DNA from: Toxorhynchites rutilus septentrionalis
Lineage: Eukaryota; Arthropoda; Insecta; Diptera; Culicidae
DNA length: 64,000 nucleotides
Direction of reading: 5' to 3'
Assembly (NCBI RefSeq): GCF_029784135.1
Contig: NC_073745.1
Location: forward strand, 44,437,521-44,501,520
In this document: one piece after another, positions 30,000-41,816 of the stretch
How positions within the stretch are numbered: the stretch's first letter is position 1
Layout of the letters: each line of letters begins with the position of its first letter
Program-made: the position numbers and the translations under genes
The notes under the pieces: generated by a model
Databases searched by the model: none
The model's input: the letters and a program-made list of their open reading frames with translations, nothing else
What the model was told of the DNA's origin: nothing

Positions 30000-32900
30000 A
30001 TGCCATTTGTTCGTAATCTTGCCACAATCAACTTGAACGCCATCAGCTCTCCTGTAAAAAGGTCGCTTCTCAAGGACTTTATTTGGAAATATGATTTGGA
30101 CATAATATTTTTGCAAGAATTAGCTTTCGAAAATTTTTCCTTTTTGACCACTCATACTGCGATTGTCAACATAAGTGAAGACGGGAAGGGTATATCCCTG
30201 TACCCGTTCTGCGCAATAATTTAGTATTTTCTAACGTTATGTTAAACGTGAATGGACGAATCTCTTCCGTTACCATCGATTCGACCAATTATATTAATGT
30301 TTATGCCCATTCAGGAAGTGGGTTCAAGAAGGATAGAGAAATTTTATTCACTGAAGATATTCTAATCCACTAGGCTCACGGCAAAGAAAATGTCCTTGTT
30401 GGCGACTTTAATTGCGTGCTAACCGCGGATGATATGACTGGTTCAGGAAATAATTTTTCCGCTGGCTTGAAGAATTTAACCGATTCTCTTGAATTAAAAG
30501 ACGTAGAAAAATTTATTCTGAAGAAACAAACTATTTTCACTTTTGTCAGAGGCGCATCAAAGTCTCGTATTGATCGATTTTATGCTTCGTTGGAATTCAT
30601 AAAAAATGTTCAAAGTGTTAAAACAATTCCGCTATCGTTCTCCGATCACCACAGTGTGATTTTGAAGGTTTCTATTTGTCAAAATCAAAGTATAGTTTGT
30701 TCAGGTCGAGGATATTGGAAACTGAACCCACATTTTTTAAATGATGAAGATGTTATGCAGAGATTTGTGGAAATGATTAATCGGTTGAAAACACGGAACT
30801 CGTACAACAATCTGAACCTTTGGTGGAATAAGGATTTTAAATCTGGTGTTAAAAAATTCTTTAAAAACGAGTCGTTTGTGCGAAATTATGAAATAAATAG
30901 AGAGAAGAACTTTTACTACAGTTGCTTGAATGAACTGTTTATTGAACAAAAACAAAATAGATCGGTTGACGGCGAAATGAAAATAGTTAAATTAAAACTG
31001 ATGGAAATAGAACAGAGGAAACTATTGTTTTATAGATATACTATAAACAGTCGCAATATACTGGAGGATGAAAAACTAAGCTTATTTCAAATCTCAGATA
31101 GAATAAAAAAATCAACAACTTCGAATGCTTCGACCCTAAAAATAAATGGTGTCCTAACATCGGACCCACGAATTTTGAAAAACGCGATATTTGAATATTA
31201 TTCTGATATTTACAAAAAACAAATTGATTCAGATTCAAATGCTCAAAACGTTTTAAACTATGTAAATAAGTCTCTATCTGAAGAAGACTGCAACAATTTG
31301 GTTAAACCTATAGAGTTGTCAGAACTTGACATTGTTATTAAAAATGCAACGAAAAATTCTGCGCCAGGACCGGATGGACTGACATACGTTTTCTATAAAA
31401 AATGTTATGATGTACTTAAAGACGATCTTCTGGTTCTTTTTAACAAATACTTTTCTCAGGGTGAATATCCAGCTCAACCGTTTTCTGAAGGAATCATAAC
31501 GTTGGTGCCTAAAAAAGGTGATACCCACGATCTGAACAATCGTCGTCCTATAAGTATGATTAATACGGACTGCAAATTGTTCACAAAAATTTTATGGACA
31601 AGATTGCAACCTTTATTGAGTAAGCTCATTGGTGCTGGCCAATCGGCATGTATTACAGAGAAATCGTGTATTAATAACCTACGTACCTTGAGAAATGTTG
31701 TATTGAAAGCTAAACAATCTAAACACTTCAAAGTAATGCTTCTGAGTATTGATCTAGAAAAAGCATTCGACCGTGTAGATCATGATTTTTTATGGAAGGT
31801 TCTTGAGAAATTCAAATTTCCTGAAATGTTTGTAAACTGTCTAAAAAGACTTTACAAAAACGCTACCTCAAAGGTATTATTTAATGGATTTTTGACAAAC
31901 TCTTTTAAAATAGAAAGTTCTGTCAGGCAAGGTTGTCCCCTAAGCATGGCTCTATTTTGTTTATACATAGAACCGTTGATACGTATGCTCCACGACGCTG
32001 TTGATGGCTGTCTGATTAGTAACTACTTTGTCAAGGTAGTTGCGTACGCGGATGACATCAACGTTCTAATTAGAAATAATCACGAGTTCGACAAGGTTTT
32101 AGAACTAGTCAACTACTTTAGTATTTATGCTAAAATAAAGTTGAACATTGTTAAATCACAATTTTTGAGGTTTAGCAATTGTAGTTCAGGACCACATTTG
32201 ATTAAGGAGATTGACGGACTCAAAATTCTTGGAGTTAAGTTTCATAAGAATTTCAACTTGACAGTTGACAGTAATTACAACGATCTCATAGCTAAACTGA
32301 ATTATTCAATTTCAATGAATTGCAGAAGGAATTTAAACCTCTTCCAAAAAACAGTCATTTTAAACACGTTAATACTGTCAAAACTCTGGTATACAGCACA
32401 AATTTATCCACCGAACAACAAGCATATCGCTCAAATCAGACAAATTTTTTTAGATTCTTATGGAAAGGACAATTCTATAGTGTTGCCAAAAATCAACTCT
32501 ATCTCCCAGTTTATAAAGGAGGGTTATCCTTAGAAGATGTCGAGTGCAAAGCAAAAAGCCTCTTCATAAAAAATGTACTGTATTCGAAAAAAAATCCAAA
32601 TCTGAATATCGACGATTTTATACTGAATCAAATGCATAACAGCAATGTCACTAGAAACACAAGAGAATGGCTGAAGATTGCAGACAAATTAAAACAGCAA
32701 CGAACATTAAACTAAACTAAGTTAATATATTGGGATCTGATCAATGAATTAAACATTGTGCCTAGAATTCAAAGCGATTTGCCAAATGTAGACTGGGAAA
32801 CGATATTGCGAAATATAAGTAAAAATTTTCTGTCAACATCCGCTAAAACATCATTGTTTGTTATCTTGAATGATTTGGTTCCAACTAAAAGTAAAATGTT

Positions 32901-33268
32901 CAGACATAGAATTGCTGGTATTTCCGATTCAAATTGTGAGGCGTGTGGCGCGTGCGATACAATGCAACATCGAATTGAGACGTGTGGCTTCGCATGTCTG
33001 GAATTGGGTAGCAATGATTATTCGTACTCGAATGAAAATAAGAATAAATAGTCCTGATGAAATTTTATCCTTACATATTGGCGATAGAGATTGTAAAAGC
33101 AAAGCTGCATTGTGGCTTACAGTAGAAGCGATGGCGTTCAATCTAACGAATTTTGAGAACATTGGCATTGAAAGTCTAAAAAATTTTAAAAACTTTATTC
33201 GTGAAGAACAATGGAACCGGAGACAAGCATTTGATGTTCATTTTAGAACATATTTAAATATTTGTTAA
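30000..33268 (+). pseudogene. LINE ORF2, endonuclease-reverse transcriptase, broken
   Basis: It starts at ATG 30000 with an AP-type endonuclease domain (ATINLNAI, then IIFLQEL). A frameshift near 30,200 and an in-frame TAG at about 30,371 interrupt it before VLVGDFNC. From 30416 the frame is open for 705 codons and holds the RT: NSAPGPDGLTYVFYKKC, RRPISMIN, LSIDLEKAFDRVDHDFL, SVRQGCPLS and the catalytic VAYADDINVL (about 32,041-32,070). A shift at the T7 run near 32,447 moves the frame; a TAA at 32,713 and another shift near 33,000 follow. The C-terminal CEACGACDTMQHRIETC is the CCHC motif typical of LINE ORF2 ends. Several breaks lie at homopolymers, so some could be assembly errors. Confidence 0.85.
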
Positions 33269-33549
33269 AAAAAACATTCTGTTAGCAATAAAAAAAGGTT
33301 TTGGATGTGAGTGACTGTATAAATGGATGCATGTGTGGGTAAGTGTGAATGAGAGTGTACTTGGTTTTATGTTATTGTAAATAATCCTGAGGTTGCCGCA
33401 GGTAAACGGCATTTGCTAACCTTAGGTTTAAGTTAGGATAGTACTTTAGTTAATTAGTAAGATCTTTGATTCACGGATATTATTGTTAAACTGACAACTG
33501 TAAAAGATAATATCAATAAAGGAAAAAGAAGTTCATTGTAAAAAAAAAA

Positions 33550-34010
33550 ATGCTCAATTCTGCGAAAATCAAAAATCAAGTCCGGTCGTTCAGAAAAATT
33601 TGGTCGGCAGAAGGTTTACACCGTTATGCATTATAACAGCTTCAAATCCATAGATTGTGCTCCGCAATTTTTTTTTGTATGATGTTTGATAACTCAAAAA
33701 ACGAAGAAAACTCTCGTATTCGTACAGGAACCATAGTCTCCAGAGTATTTTCACCGCATGGATCGTCCGAGAAAAATTAAAAATTAGTAAATTTGAGCAT
33801 TTTGATCTATTGAAGCGGATATCACATGCAACAGTTTTTTTTATTTATATCTCAAAGAATGACATTGATTCGGTTATAATCGTAGCTATGAAAATTGTCC
33901 TGATTTTCAACTCCGCCCACATGGTATCCCTAGATATCGTGTACCCCAGTTTGGAGAAATCAGTTTCGACAAAAATGCGATATAATTTTTGAATCAAGAA
34001 CATTAGATAC
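33550..34010. repeat. 461-bp direct duplication flanking the LINE, right copy
   Basis: Begins directly after the LINE poly(A) and runs to 'acattagatac'. The sequence then continues 'cacgtcactg...', as in the related MITE at 26930-26950, which shows this is the undisturbed continuation of the target. Confidence 0.85.
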
Positions 34011-36341
34011 CACGTCACTGAAATGGCTATAATTAGGTAGATGATGAGAATTTCGGAAACACGCCTTCGTACAAAATACTGTATCCTATTTATATTATGA
34101 AAATTATCTATATATTTTTTTTGCAGTAATATTTGATATTTGATACATTATCCACGCATGTTAACTACAATTCCCGATTGAGTGCGAGCTACCAATCAGA
34201 AGGTCACAATAGCGATAAACTTCGCGTCTCAGCATCCTTGTCACGCCCAAGACGTGCATCATGAGCGCACTCAACATCAGCTACGTGCGAAACCTGAAGT
34301 TTCTTCCGGGTGCAAGGATTCTCTCGTTAGTGCAATATGCGTGACTGAAGAGTGTGACTGAAAGGTGTGATTTGGAAGCCAGCGCGCGTAATTTAGCTCA
34401 TTCGCCAAAAGTAGAGCGGAAACAAATTGGAAGTGGGAAAGTTTACTTCCAAGACGCTGATGAGAAACTAATTACGTTGCGCTCCCTTTGAAATCAAACC
34501 CAACGATGGAATGAATATGACGTTAGTGATGGCGAATAAAAAAATAAATGCTTTATTTACTCCACGTCGGTGGATGGACGCACGATGACGAGTGGAGAGT
34601 AAATATCATTCCGATTTCAGATTTCTGTTTTCGTTTTCGTTTCTCAACACTATTTGTTTAGAAATATCTTTGTCAAACAACAGATGCTGAGGAAGGCCTA
34701 GTTTGCACGTCAATGATAGGTTTGGAAAACAGCTGGATTGATTATATATTCATCTCATTCGAAGAGTATGCCATCTATTCGATGACCTCACAGTATGTCT
34801 CTTACGAATAATCCGTGTGTGTTCTTGAGAAAAACCATATTCATTCGGTCTTTCCCCGTAATCGGGGCGTGGAAGCCAGCCACAGTGTGAACTCATTGTT
34901 TTTTGGTACAAGTTCGTGTTTGACCAGAGATGAAAGAATGCCGTGAAACACACAGGATCAAATAAGTGGAATTCCCCGTAAGCGAGTTGGTGTTTTTTTA
35001 GGGAACAAGCAAATATCCTTCAATCGCGCTCGTCAGCCGCTCTAATAAGGCTCAATAAAGCTCGTCTCTCGGCGTCTGCTCATGATTGAAACTACTGCCG
35101 GTAGCAGCAAAACGAACCGGAGGGCTATAATCACCAGCTGGATATCACGAAGCAATAGCAGTGGCGGTAGATAACAAACGATCCGGTGAGAAATTACAGC
35201 CTCCGGAATATGAGGCGGAAATAAAGCAACAAACAGTGCGGCAACTGAAAGCTCGAAACAGACCCTCACGATGCAAGAGAAAGACCAGGTAAACTAAACC
35301 ATAATAAAGGTGTCAAAATACACACCAAAGATTATCGTTATGTGCTATGTTTGTGGAAGGTTCTCCCGGTTCTGGATCAAATTCTTTTTCTCACCTTCAG
35401 CTCCCTGATTTGGTTTGAATGCAGTGGCGGTATTCGAATGCCAGGTACTGTCGTTTCCTTTACATCGTTATGGATTTTTCCCTTTGGTTTCCGCAATTCT
35501 ATTTGATACTGAACGCAACACAGTCGGTGTCCCTACGGGTTTCTGCATTCATCTTCGTCCTTTATCAAACAGAATAATGCAAGATTCCTTCCAGGATTGC
35601 TGCTCATTTTATTTCACCTGGACTTTAGATTTTTTTTCTTCAGCCTGCAATATGAACGTTGGTTCATTAATCGTTTTTTTGCCCCTGAATGGATGATGCA
35701 CAATGACACAATTGCTAGCGAATGTTTTCGGGGCTGCACAGGGACAAGGGTATCATAATCCGGACTATCCAAATATGTTGACACCAAGTGGAGGATGAAC
35801 ACGGAGGCGTCTTCGATCTCGGTGTTGCATTTCACACTCTTAGATCGTAACAAAAAAAATGTTTACAAAACTTTTGTTCCGGCGATAGCAAATCTGGTCT
35901 GTCAGAGGTATTATTAAGAAATGTTATAACATTTCTGTACGCCCCGTGTTATCGTTGTTTGTTTTTCTTAAGCATGCGAAACGGATGTCTTTTGAGGAAA
36001 GTTTATTTGTGGATATCGGATCACAAATTCCTAGAAATGCTCATACTTCGGTTAACTCCGGTTGATTTTGCTGGTGAGGAATATAAACCTCGATCAATCC
36101 TTGTAATACTTTTTGCCTCGCTTTCTGAATATCTCTTTCCGATAGGTACTGAAACACTGTAAGCTAAAATTAAAATATAAAACGTTTTACAGATTATGTC
36201 GAATTTGCTCGTCACACTGAAACCAAAATTTCACACATTATTCAAGTGAAACCTTACATTCGTATTGTTATTAAATTAATCAACTGATTTTTTTTCTCCT
36301 AAAGAAGGGCAAATAGACGAAACTTTCGGAGACGAAATTTC
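34011..36341. other. Mostly non-repetitive sequence without a recognised gene
   Basis: 34,011-34,130 continues the MITE-related sequence. From 34,150 to 35,300 the composition is more balanced. A minus-strand ORF (35042-35269) starts with a signal-peptide-like run but has no further support. Splice-like sequences occur but no exon chain could be assembled. It may contain introns or regulatory DNA of the gene that ends at 28231. Confidence 0.3.
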
Positions 36342-36560
36342 ATGGAAGACGAAACGTACGTGGAAATGTATCATAAACAGCTTGGCGGACAAAAGTTCTA
36401 TAGAGCCACTGGTCGGCGAGATGTCCCTAGCAAGTTCAAATTCGAATTGGCCGAAAGGTTATGGTCTGGCAAGGTATATGCGACTGCGGTAAAAAAACCC
36501 CGGTTTTCGTTACAAACAAGTCTATGGATTCCAAAATGTTCGCTGTGTTGTTAACGCAGG
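36342..36560 (+). pseudogene. DD37E transposase fragment, first catalytic block
   Basis: MEDETYVEMYHKQLGGQKFY and RRDVPSKFKFELAERL match the region around the first catalytic aspartate of the intact DD37E protein at 62.8-63.8 kb (MDDETYVKADFGQIPGQQFY). After a frameshift the DNA still encodes MVWQGICDCGKKTPVFVTNK. The fragment covers about 75 residues, with no termini found. It has diverged from both better copies in the window, so it is an older relic. Confidence 0.75.
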
Positions 36561-36872
36561 AGCGCGTTTAGGGGGTGCGTTACTACCAAATATTTATTTC
36601 ATTAGCAATGTTCCGGATTACGTCCAGATAATAAATGACTCAGGTATCGTACTCCGATGCCATTTTGCAATAGAATTCCGGTTCTTCAAAACATGATCTA
36701 AAAGATATGACAAGAAATCAAACTGTACGATTGGGAATGATGATGTTAGCAAGTATCCAAGTAAAGAGAATGAAAAATAGATAGTATTATAGTGAGAAGA
36801 AGATAGGATTTGAGCGTAATGCAGATAGTGTTAGACTAGGACGAACATTGCGTTAGAGCGAGACGTGGTGAG

Positions 36873-37400
36873 ATTAGGGTGCCAATGAATGTATGGAAAA
36901 AAATCGACCCTAAAATTTCAAAAAGTTACCCTATACAAAATGGTCACCACCTCGACACTTTATGCAAAATTTCAGCTCAATCGGACTTAAGGAAGAGTGG
37001 CGCAAAGCGGTCAAAGTTTGAGTTTTTTGAAAATCGAAAAATCACCCAAAGGAAATCGAGGTTTTCGAAAAAAAATTTTTGATGCCAAATGTCTTAAAAT
37101 GGCATGAAACGTCGAATTCTAGTGTCATCTAGTAATCTAGTGTTTTTGTTAAAAATCGACACTCTTGTACTTTTTTCTGGTTTTTTTTTCGGCATGCGAA
37201 ACGAAAAGTATGGTTTAGGGTGCCAATAAAAATAGTTATCTCTATTTTTCATTCGGAACTTGCCACGAAATGTTGATTTGCACAATAATATACCCTATGC
37301 AAAATATTAGCTCATTCGGACTTCATTTACTGATGTCGCAGACGTTAAAATTGGAATTTTTTGAAAATCGAACAATCAGCGGAAATCGGGTTTTTTTTCA
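36873..37400 (+). repeat. AT-rich dispersed repeat, tandem units, copy 2
   Basis: Two consecutive units each start with 'agggtgccaat' (36878 and 37209) and contain 'atgcaaaat...agctca.tcggact' and 'ttttgaaaatcgaa'. The first unit contains 'gaatgtatggaaaa', the intact equivalent of the site into which the DD37E element at 52573 inserted. Confidence 0.7.
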
Positions 37401-37930
37401 ACACTTTGAACGCCCCGTCACCCAGATGTGGGTGACACTTTTTTCGTTCAATTTGAATAGGATTTTTCAACGGAATTTGTTAGAATGGGCACTTAAATGT
37501 AAATATGGATTATGTAGAATAATCAAAAAATCGAAAACATAAAAATATAGTTTTTATACTATACGTTCAAACGGTTTTATTTAGCATTACCTACTGTAAA
37601 TATGTTTCTATGTTTCTGTTGTTTCTCCTTTCTGTTGACCGATTGATCTGAAATTTGGAGCACGCCTTTATCTCTGCTGTTGTTATAAAACTGCGTATTC
37701 CATGATCTTGAGAATCCAAGATGGCGGCCGCAACAAAATGGCGGACTACATATTTTATCAAAACCCTATCAATATGGGTATCAAATGAAAGGGCTTGACA
37801 AGTAGAACACACTTATTTATGAAAAATGTAAATCCAAAATGACCGCCATCACAAAATAGGACATTTTTTTCATTTCATCAATATGGGTATCAAACGAAAT
37901 GGCTTGAATAGTAGACCATATTTATTTGTG
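37401..37930. repeat. Mixed short dispersed repeats
   Basis: The perfect small palindrome GTCACCCA / TGGGTGAC at 37417-37436 heads a block also found at 54560-54700. Direct repeats 'tcaatatgggtatcaaa' at 37770 and 37879 belong to a second repeat. No coding. Confidence 0.5.
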
Positions 37931-38428
37931 AAAAATCACATTTTAAATGTACTGTTGAAAAATCAATATCTGTATGTCATCTATAGTTAGTTCTTCTAAC
38001 ATATCGTCCAGATCTTCACTTGCGTATAGTTCCTCAATATCCTAATCGGAACTCGATGAGATTATTCTCGAAACTTTTCTTCTAACTCTTCACATTATTT
38101 CGTCGTTACTAATTTCCTCGCTTTCAGATTCACTATTACGCCTTCCGATGAACATTTTAAGGATGAAAAAGAACATGTGTGTCTTAAAAACTATCCATAA
38201 TAAACATATTGTTTTTTTGGAATAAACAGGGGCTTCTCTGCGTTGCACAATTATTATTCTCATTCTCAGAAAAACACTTGCAACTTGCTTCTGCTTTTAG
38301 ATTTTTAACTACCAAGCGCAAAGAACGATGAAAACGAATTACGTGAAAAATCGGAGCTGCCAAATACGATATAGTTTATGACGATATTTTCCCACAAATG
38401 TCACATATGTTCTCAGTATGATATACAG
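37931..38428. other. No feature recognised
   Basis: AT-rich; nothing supported. Confidence 0.3.
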
Positions 38429-38500
38429 GTAAACTTCGATATAACGTACATTTCACTTTCAAAAGTGTACGTTGTATCGAGTTGTACGTTATATCGAAGC
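38429..38500. repeat. Inverted repeat, probable Tc1/pogo-type MITE end
   Basis: CTTCGATATAACGTACA near 38431 and its reverse complement TGTACGTTATATCGAAG near 38483-38499 form a fold-back about 70 bp long. The TACAGGTAAAC leader resembles pogo-class termini. Confidence 0.5.
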
Positions 38501-38557
38501 ATAATAAAGTACAAAAAAATTTTTTGACAAAAAAAAATCCGAGATAACTGTAAATCT

Positions 38558-38903
38558 ACACGAGCTGATGATTGCGCCGGCTAGTGACCATTCTATCCTG
38601 GATTCCTCGAGTCGAGAAAGATGCGCCACGCTAGATATGGGGTACATACTAGGGGGGCGTTGCTGATTAATGGTCAGCTGCATCCCAATAGGAAGTATCC
38701 CGTGTCGGCCACACGTACAGAGCATTGGAGACAGCAACATCCCAATTACGAGAACACTTGTAATACTAACCTCGAGCCGACCGCGAGTAATCGGTTACAT
38801 ATTACTAACATAGATAATAAGAAAAACTGTCAAATTATTGAACTCCGGCCCCGTCAGGCTAACGCCATATGAGCCTTGATAAAATATATATTTTGGAAAA
38901 AAA
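38558..38903 (+). mobile_element. 5'-truncated retroinsertion with poly(A)
   Basis: A 346-bp GC-richer segment ending in an A-run interrupts the AT-rich repeat. A 12-bp target duplication AACTGTAAATCT lies at 38546-38557 and 38904-38915. The sequence looks like the 3' UTR of a non-LTR retrotransposon ('gccatatgagccttgataaaata' before the tail); I cannot assign the family. Confidence 0.7.
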
Positions 38904-39230
38904 AACTGTAAATCTCGACGAATAATGCAATTTTAAGACATTTGAAATAATAAATATTTTTTAAAACCTCGATTTTCGGTGATTTTTCGTTTTTCAAAAA
39001 AACTCAAATTTTCACGTTTGTGAAACCATTAAATGGAGTCCGAATGAGTTAATATTTTGCATATGGTATATTCTTGTGCAAATCAACATTTCGTAGCAAG
39101 TTCCGAATGAAAAATCAAGAGTACTACTTTTATTATCACACTAAACCATACTTTTCGTTTCACATGCCGAAAAAAAACCCAGTCCCAGAGTGTCGATTTT
39201 TGACAAAAAAAAATATAGGAGGTTGTGTCC
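38904..39230 (-). repeat. AT-rich dispersed repeat, copy 3
   Basis: Same family as 36873-37400, reverse orientation, interrupted on its left by the retroinsertion. It ends against a hairpin leader (39220-39246) and a degenerate TTGACGTAGAACAACG terminus. Confidence 0.6.
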
Positions 39231-39339
39231 AAGATACGACCGCATTGTTGACGTAGAACAACGCTGTTAGTTTATATAAGTCGCTTATTTATACCTTCGG
39301 ATATTATTCTATAATGCTATGAAATTTTAGAAACAACTG

Positions 39340-39810
39340 TTGCGTTGTTGTTGAAAGTTGCATTACTTTTTCATTCTCGAGAGAAGCGCAGCTGTCACCC
39401 TTAGTGGAGGAAGTTTTGCTACTGGCAAGCGAAACCTAATCACATACATAATTCCAGAACGACATTTACTTTCATGGTGACTATATAAGCGAAATAAACT
39501 CTTTTTGTTAATAACCTCGAAAACAGTAGCAATCCTTCATTATGATCAATATTAGCACAAATGCAATCCTAGTTGAAGGCAGTTTTGCGACTGGTACGCG
39601 AACCTAAATAACTTATTACATTCCAATAAGACATTCTAGATGCTTGGTATTCTCTAAATATTTTTTGGCCCAAATCCTCAACGCCTGCTTCGCCATAACG
39701 TCAGTTTAATGCATTGATGCATTCTCAAATGCCGGAGAACGGAAGCCCTTATGATGACGGAGAACGAACAATGTTAACTGCTTGGAAAAAGACTGAATTA
39801 TGCCACACAG
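39340..39810. repeat. Dispersed repeat Q, copy 2
   Basis: Colinear with 19596-20130, same orientation. Similarity stops abruptly near 39,810, where GC-rich unrelated sequence begins. Confidence 0.6.
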
Positions 39811-40055
39811 CTTGTACTCTGCCCATGGATGCGAATTCGCTGATGAGTTTGTCAAGAGCGGCCGCCTTCACCACCAGCGGGGGGAGCTTGATTTTGGTTG
39901 CTGCCCGGGTAACGGCGTTTACATTTTCGACCAACGCGCCGAAATCACCTATTTCGCTGTTGTTCGATGCGGTGTAACACCTGCGAAGGCTCGGTTCAAT
40001 GCGAGCGCTTTTCACTGCACCAACATCGCGTGCATCATTAGATGACGCTTGCCTC
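39800..40055 (-). other. GC-rich open frame of unknown origin next to H2A-derived copy C
   Basis: The minus strand is open through about 85 codons (40,050 to 39,800) with balanced codon use, encoding ARIEPSLRRC, NSEIGDFGALVENVNAVT and KIKLPPLVVKAAALDKLI. Composition is strikingly unlike the flanking AT-rich repeats. There is no ATG, stop or splice site at either margin. I do not recognise the protein. It could be an exon fragment captured by an element or a piece of an undetected retroelement. Confidence 0.35.
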
Positions 40056-40574
40056 GAAATTTTGACGTAGGACTACGTCTAACCGGAAGATATAGGGGGT
40101 GAAATGGAAATCTATGCACTGAACAAGTAGGAAAAAATACAAGATTTGGAACGCTCGAGCATTTCTCAATAGATCGCAAAGGTTTTTGCATCAATTGATA
40201 GGAAATATATCTACGCATCTATCATAACGAATAACATTTCATTTTTCTTGAGATGAATAATTGAATAATTGAGAAATATCAAGCATTGTCCAAATGCACT
40301 ATGTGCCCATTTTTGATTGGTCCATTTTGTTCTCCTCAAATCGTACCGACCAAAACGGGCAACCAGAGCAGCAGCGAAATAGAATGAAGCACGATTGGAA
40401 AGGAAAAAGAAAACAATTAACGAAACATTGGTCGCAGTCTCACACATGCGTAATTCTCGAGCCAGCCAGTCAGCTTAAAAATCCCCGCTCCGCTGGCGTA
40501 ACGATCATTCTCATTCAAACCGTACACCACATCGGTTCGCATCACAACACATCAACAAACCAACCCAAGCAGCC

Positions 40575-41035
40575 ATGTCTGGACATGGTAAAGGAGGAAA
40601 AGTGAAGGGAAAGGCAAAATCCCGCTCGAACCGTGTTGATCTGGAGTTCCCCGCAAGGGTAGCTAGGCCGAGCGCGTTAGTACCAGTGCACCAGTCCACC
40701 TAGCCGGCGTTATATAGTTTCGGCCGCCGAAGTGATCGAGTTAGCTGGCAAAGCTGCTCGCGACGATAGGAAAACCCGCATTCGGAACAGAACACATTCG
40801 GTTCGGTGGACATCAAGACAACAGGCAGTTGCAGCGAGTGGCGAGTGGCAAAAACGCAATCGCAAAACGGCATCAGGTAGCAGAAGAAAAACGTTTGTTC
40901 TTTATACAAACTGCTTTGGTGGCAAATCCAGAACAAGGCGGCATCGAGGGCGTTCGAAATGGGTTTTTTCAAAACCACGAGTACTAAGTTTTCTAAATTG
41001 GAACCATTCCATAAAACAAGGCGCTTTTCAGGGCC
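40575..41035 (+). pseudogene. Histone H2A pseudogene with 3' stem-loop, copy C
   Basis: The frame opens MSGHGKGGKVKGKAKSRSNR, matching the H2A N-tail residue for residue except for one Arg-to-His change. About ten codons around PVGRIHRLL are deleted. The trace resumes with RKG, AERV, APV.L, then IELAGKAARDDRKTRI (the H2A alpha3 and following region). In-frame stops and substitutions are present. The last third is no longer recognisable. The histone 3' stem-loop lies at 41020-41035, 445 bp from the ATG. Intact H2A would package DNA with H2B; this copy cannot. That promoter, coding part and processing signal are all present shows that genomic histone-cluster DNA, not a processed mRNA, was captured. 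Confidence 0.8.
41020..41035 (+). terminator. Histone 3' stem-loop, copy C
   Basis: GGCGCTTTTCAGGGCC; one stem mismatch, canonical UUUC loop. Aligns with 7638-7653 on the other strand. Confidence 0.65.
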
Positions 41036-41607
41036 ATTAAACCTTCCAAAAAAGAGTTTAGGAAATACAGTTCAATGCTTTCTAAAACATTATCCAAAAT
41101 AATAATAAAACACAAATTGATTTTTTCATAATTTGTTTGCCAGGATCTGATGAGTATGTGAATTTGGCAGTTGTTCTGAGCTTATTGATTTTCACCAATT
41201 CTTAAATTGCTTCTAGATTGAAAGTACAGTAATTTACACTTATCCCGACATTTAGCTGGACGGACCTGTAATGCGACATATTTAGTTGGAAATTTTTATA
41301 AACATAGAGTTCGGGGTCTAAATTATGACCCCACATTGAAAGTCGACACTGTACCACTGTCATCGCAAATGTTCAATTACAGGTTAAAATTACCTCCAAT
41401 CCGATACTGAGTGGTGGTAATGCGACGTGCCATTGAATGTAATTTACTGTACAACATGTCACAAAGCTGGATGGGAAGAAATTTTCCAACTGTGAAAGCT
41501 GTGGCGAGTGGCAAATGCAATCGCTAAACAGAAAGGTTTAGCCGAACAAGATGGGGATATCGAGTGATAACAAAACAATAAACTCTTTAGATTGAAGATA
41601 ATTTTGT

Positions 41608-41623
41608 GATCCTGAAAAGGACC
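41608..41623 (-). terminator. Histone-type stem-loop in reverse orientation
   Basis: Minus strand GGTCCTTTTCAGGATC. Opposite in orientation to the H2A copies around it, it would fit the 3' end of a convergent histone gene, as in native clusters, but no such coding sequence remains. Confidence 0.4.
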
Positions 41624-41639
41624 CTTTTTAGCCTGCATG

Positions 41640-41816
41640 TGAATCCAACGAGCGAACAAATCGTAATGAATGTATTTTTTTGCCATCGCTCCCTTTTAAC
41701 GCTCATTCGTTCGTCTCGTTGGACTCGCCCCTCTGGCTGAGTCTGCCGATTTGTCTCTATCATGTGAGTGTGTACCGCTAGAGTATAAAACACGCGGACC
41801 CCAAAAAATATCTTAT
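41640..41816 (+). promoter_or_regulatory. Histone-type promoter of copy D, cut by the I-clade LINE
   Basis: A TATA box (TATAAAA, 41784-41790) follows a GC-richer block. The sequence past the LINE (48231 on) continues into an H2A 5' leader (tttctttcaaaccgt, compare cattctcattcaaaccgt in copy C) and the H2A frame. The TATA-to-insertion distance of about 30 bp puts the LINE at the expected transcription start. Confidence 0.5.

Larger units (their letters stand above)
28832..33549 (+). mobile_element. Non-LTR retrotransposon, L1/Tx1 group, full-length but defective
   Basis: Its parts are a 127-bp 5' UTR, ORF1, ORF2 with endonuclease, reverse transcriptase and a C-terminal zinc finger, an about 270-bp 3' UTR and a poly(A) tail (33540-33549). 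The element is flanked by the 461-bp duplication. The RT blocks (RPISMINTDCKLFTKIL, SVRQGCPLSMALFCLYIEPL) and the two-ORF plan place it in the L1/Tx1 group rather than with the I/Jockey LINEs. Frameshifts and stops in ORF2 mean it is not autonomous now. Confidence 0.85.
40060..41585 (+). mobile_element. Histone H2A-derived mobile element, copy C
   Basis: The left end TTTTGACGTAGGACTACGTC (40060-40079) is followed by the shared subterminal region, a histone-type promoter (about 40,305-40,574), the best preserved ATG-containing H2A frame (40575), a proximal stem-loop (41020-41035) and the distal segment up to 'gagtgataacaaaa' near 41,575. After that it diverges from copies A, B and D and runs into the promoter of copy D. 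Orientation is opposite to copies A and B. Confidence 0.7.

Noticed and set aside
35042..35269. Secreted protein with a signal-peptide-like start on the minus strand
   Set aside because: Hydrophobic N-terminus only; no downstream coding, splice donor or repeat of the pattern that would support a gene.
40575..41035. Functional histone H2A gene
   Set aside because: Internal deletion and in-frame stops in every copy; only the N-tail and parts of the fold are recognisable.
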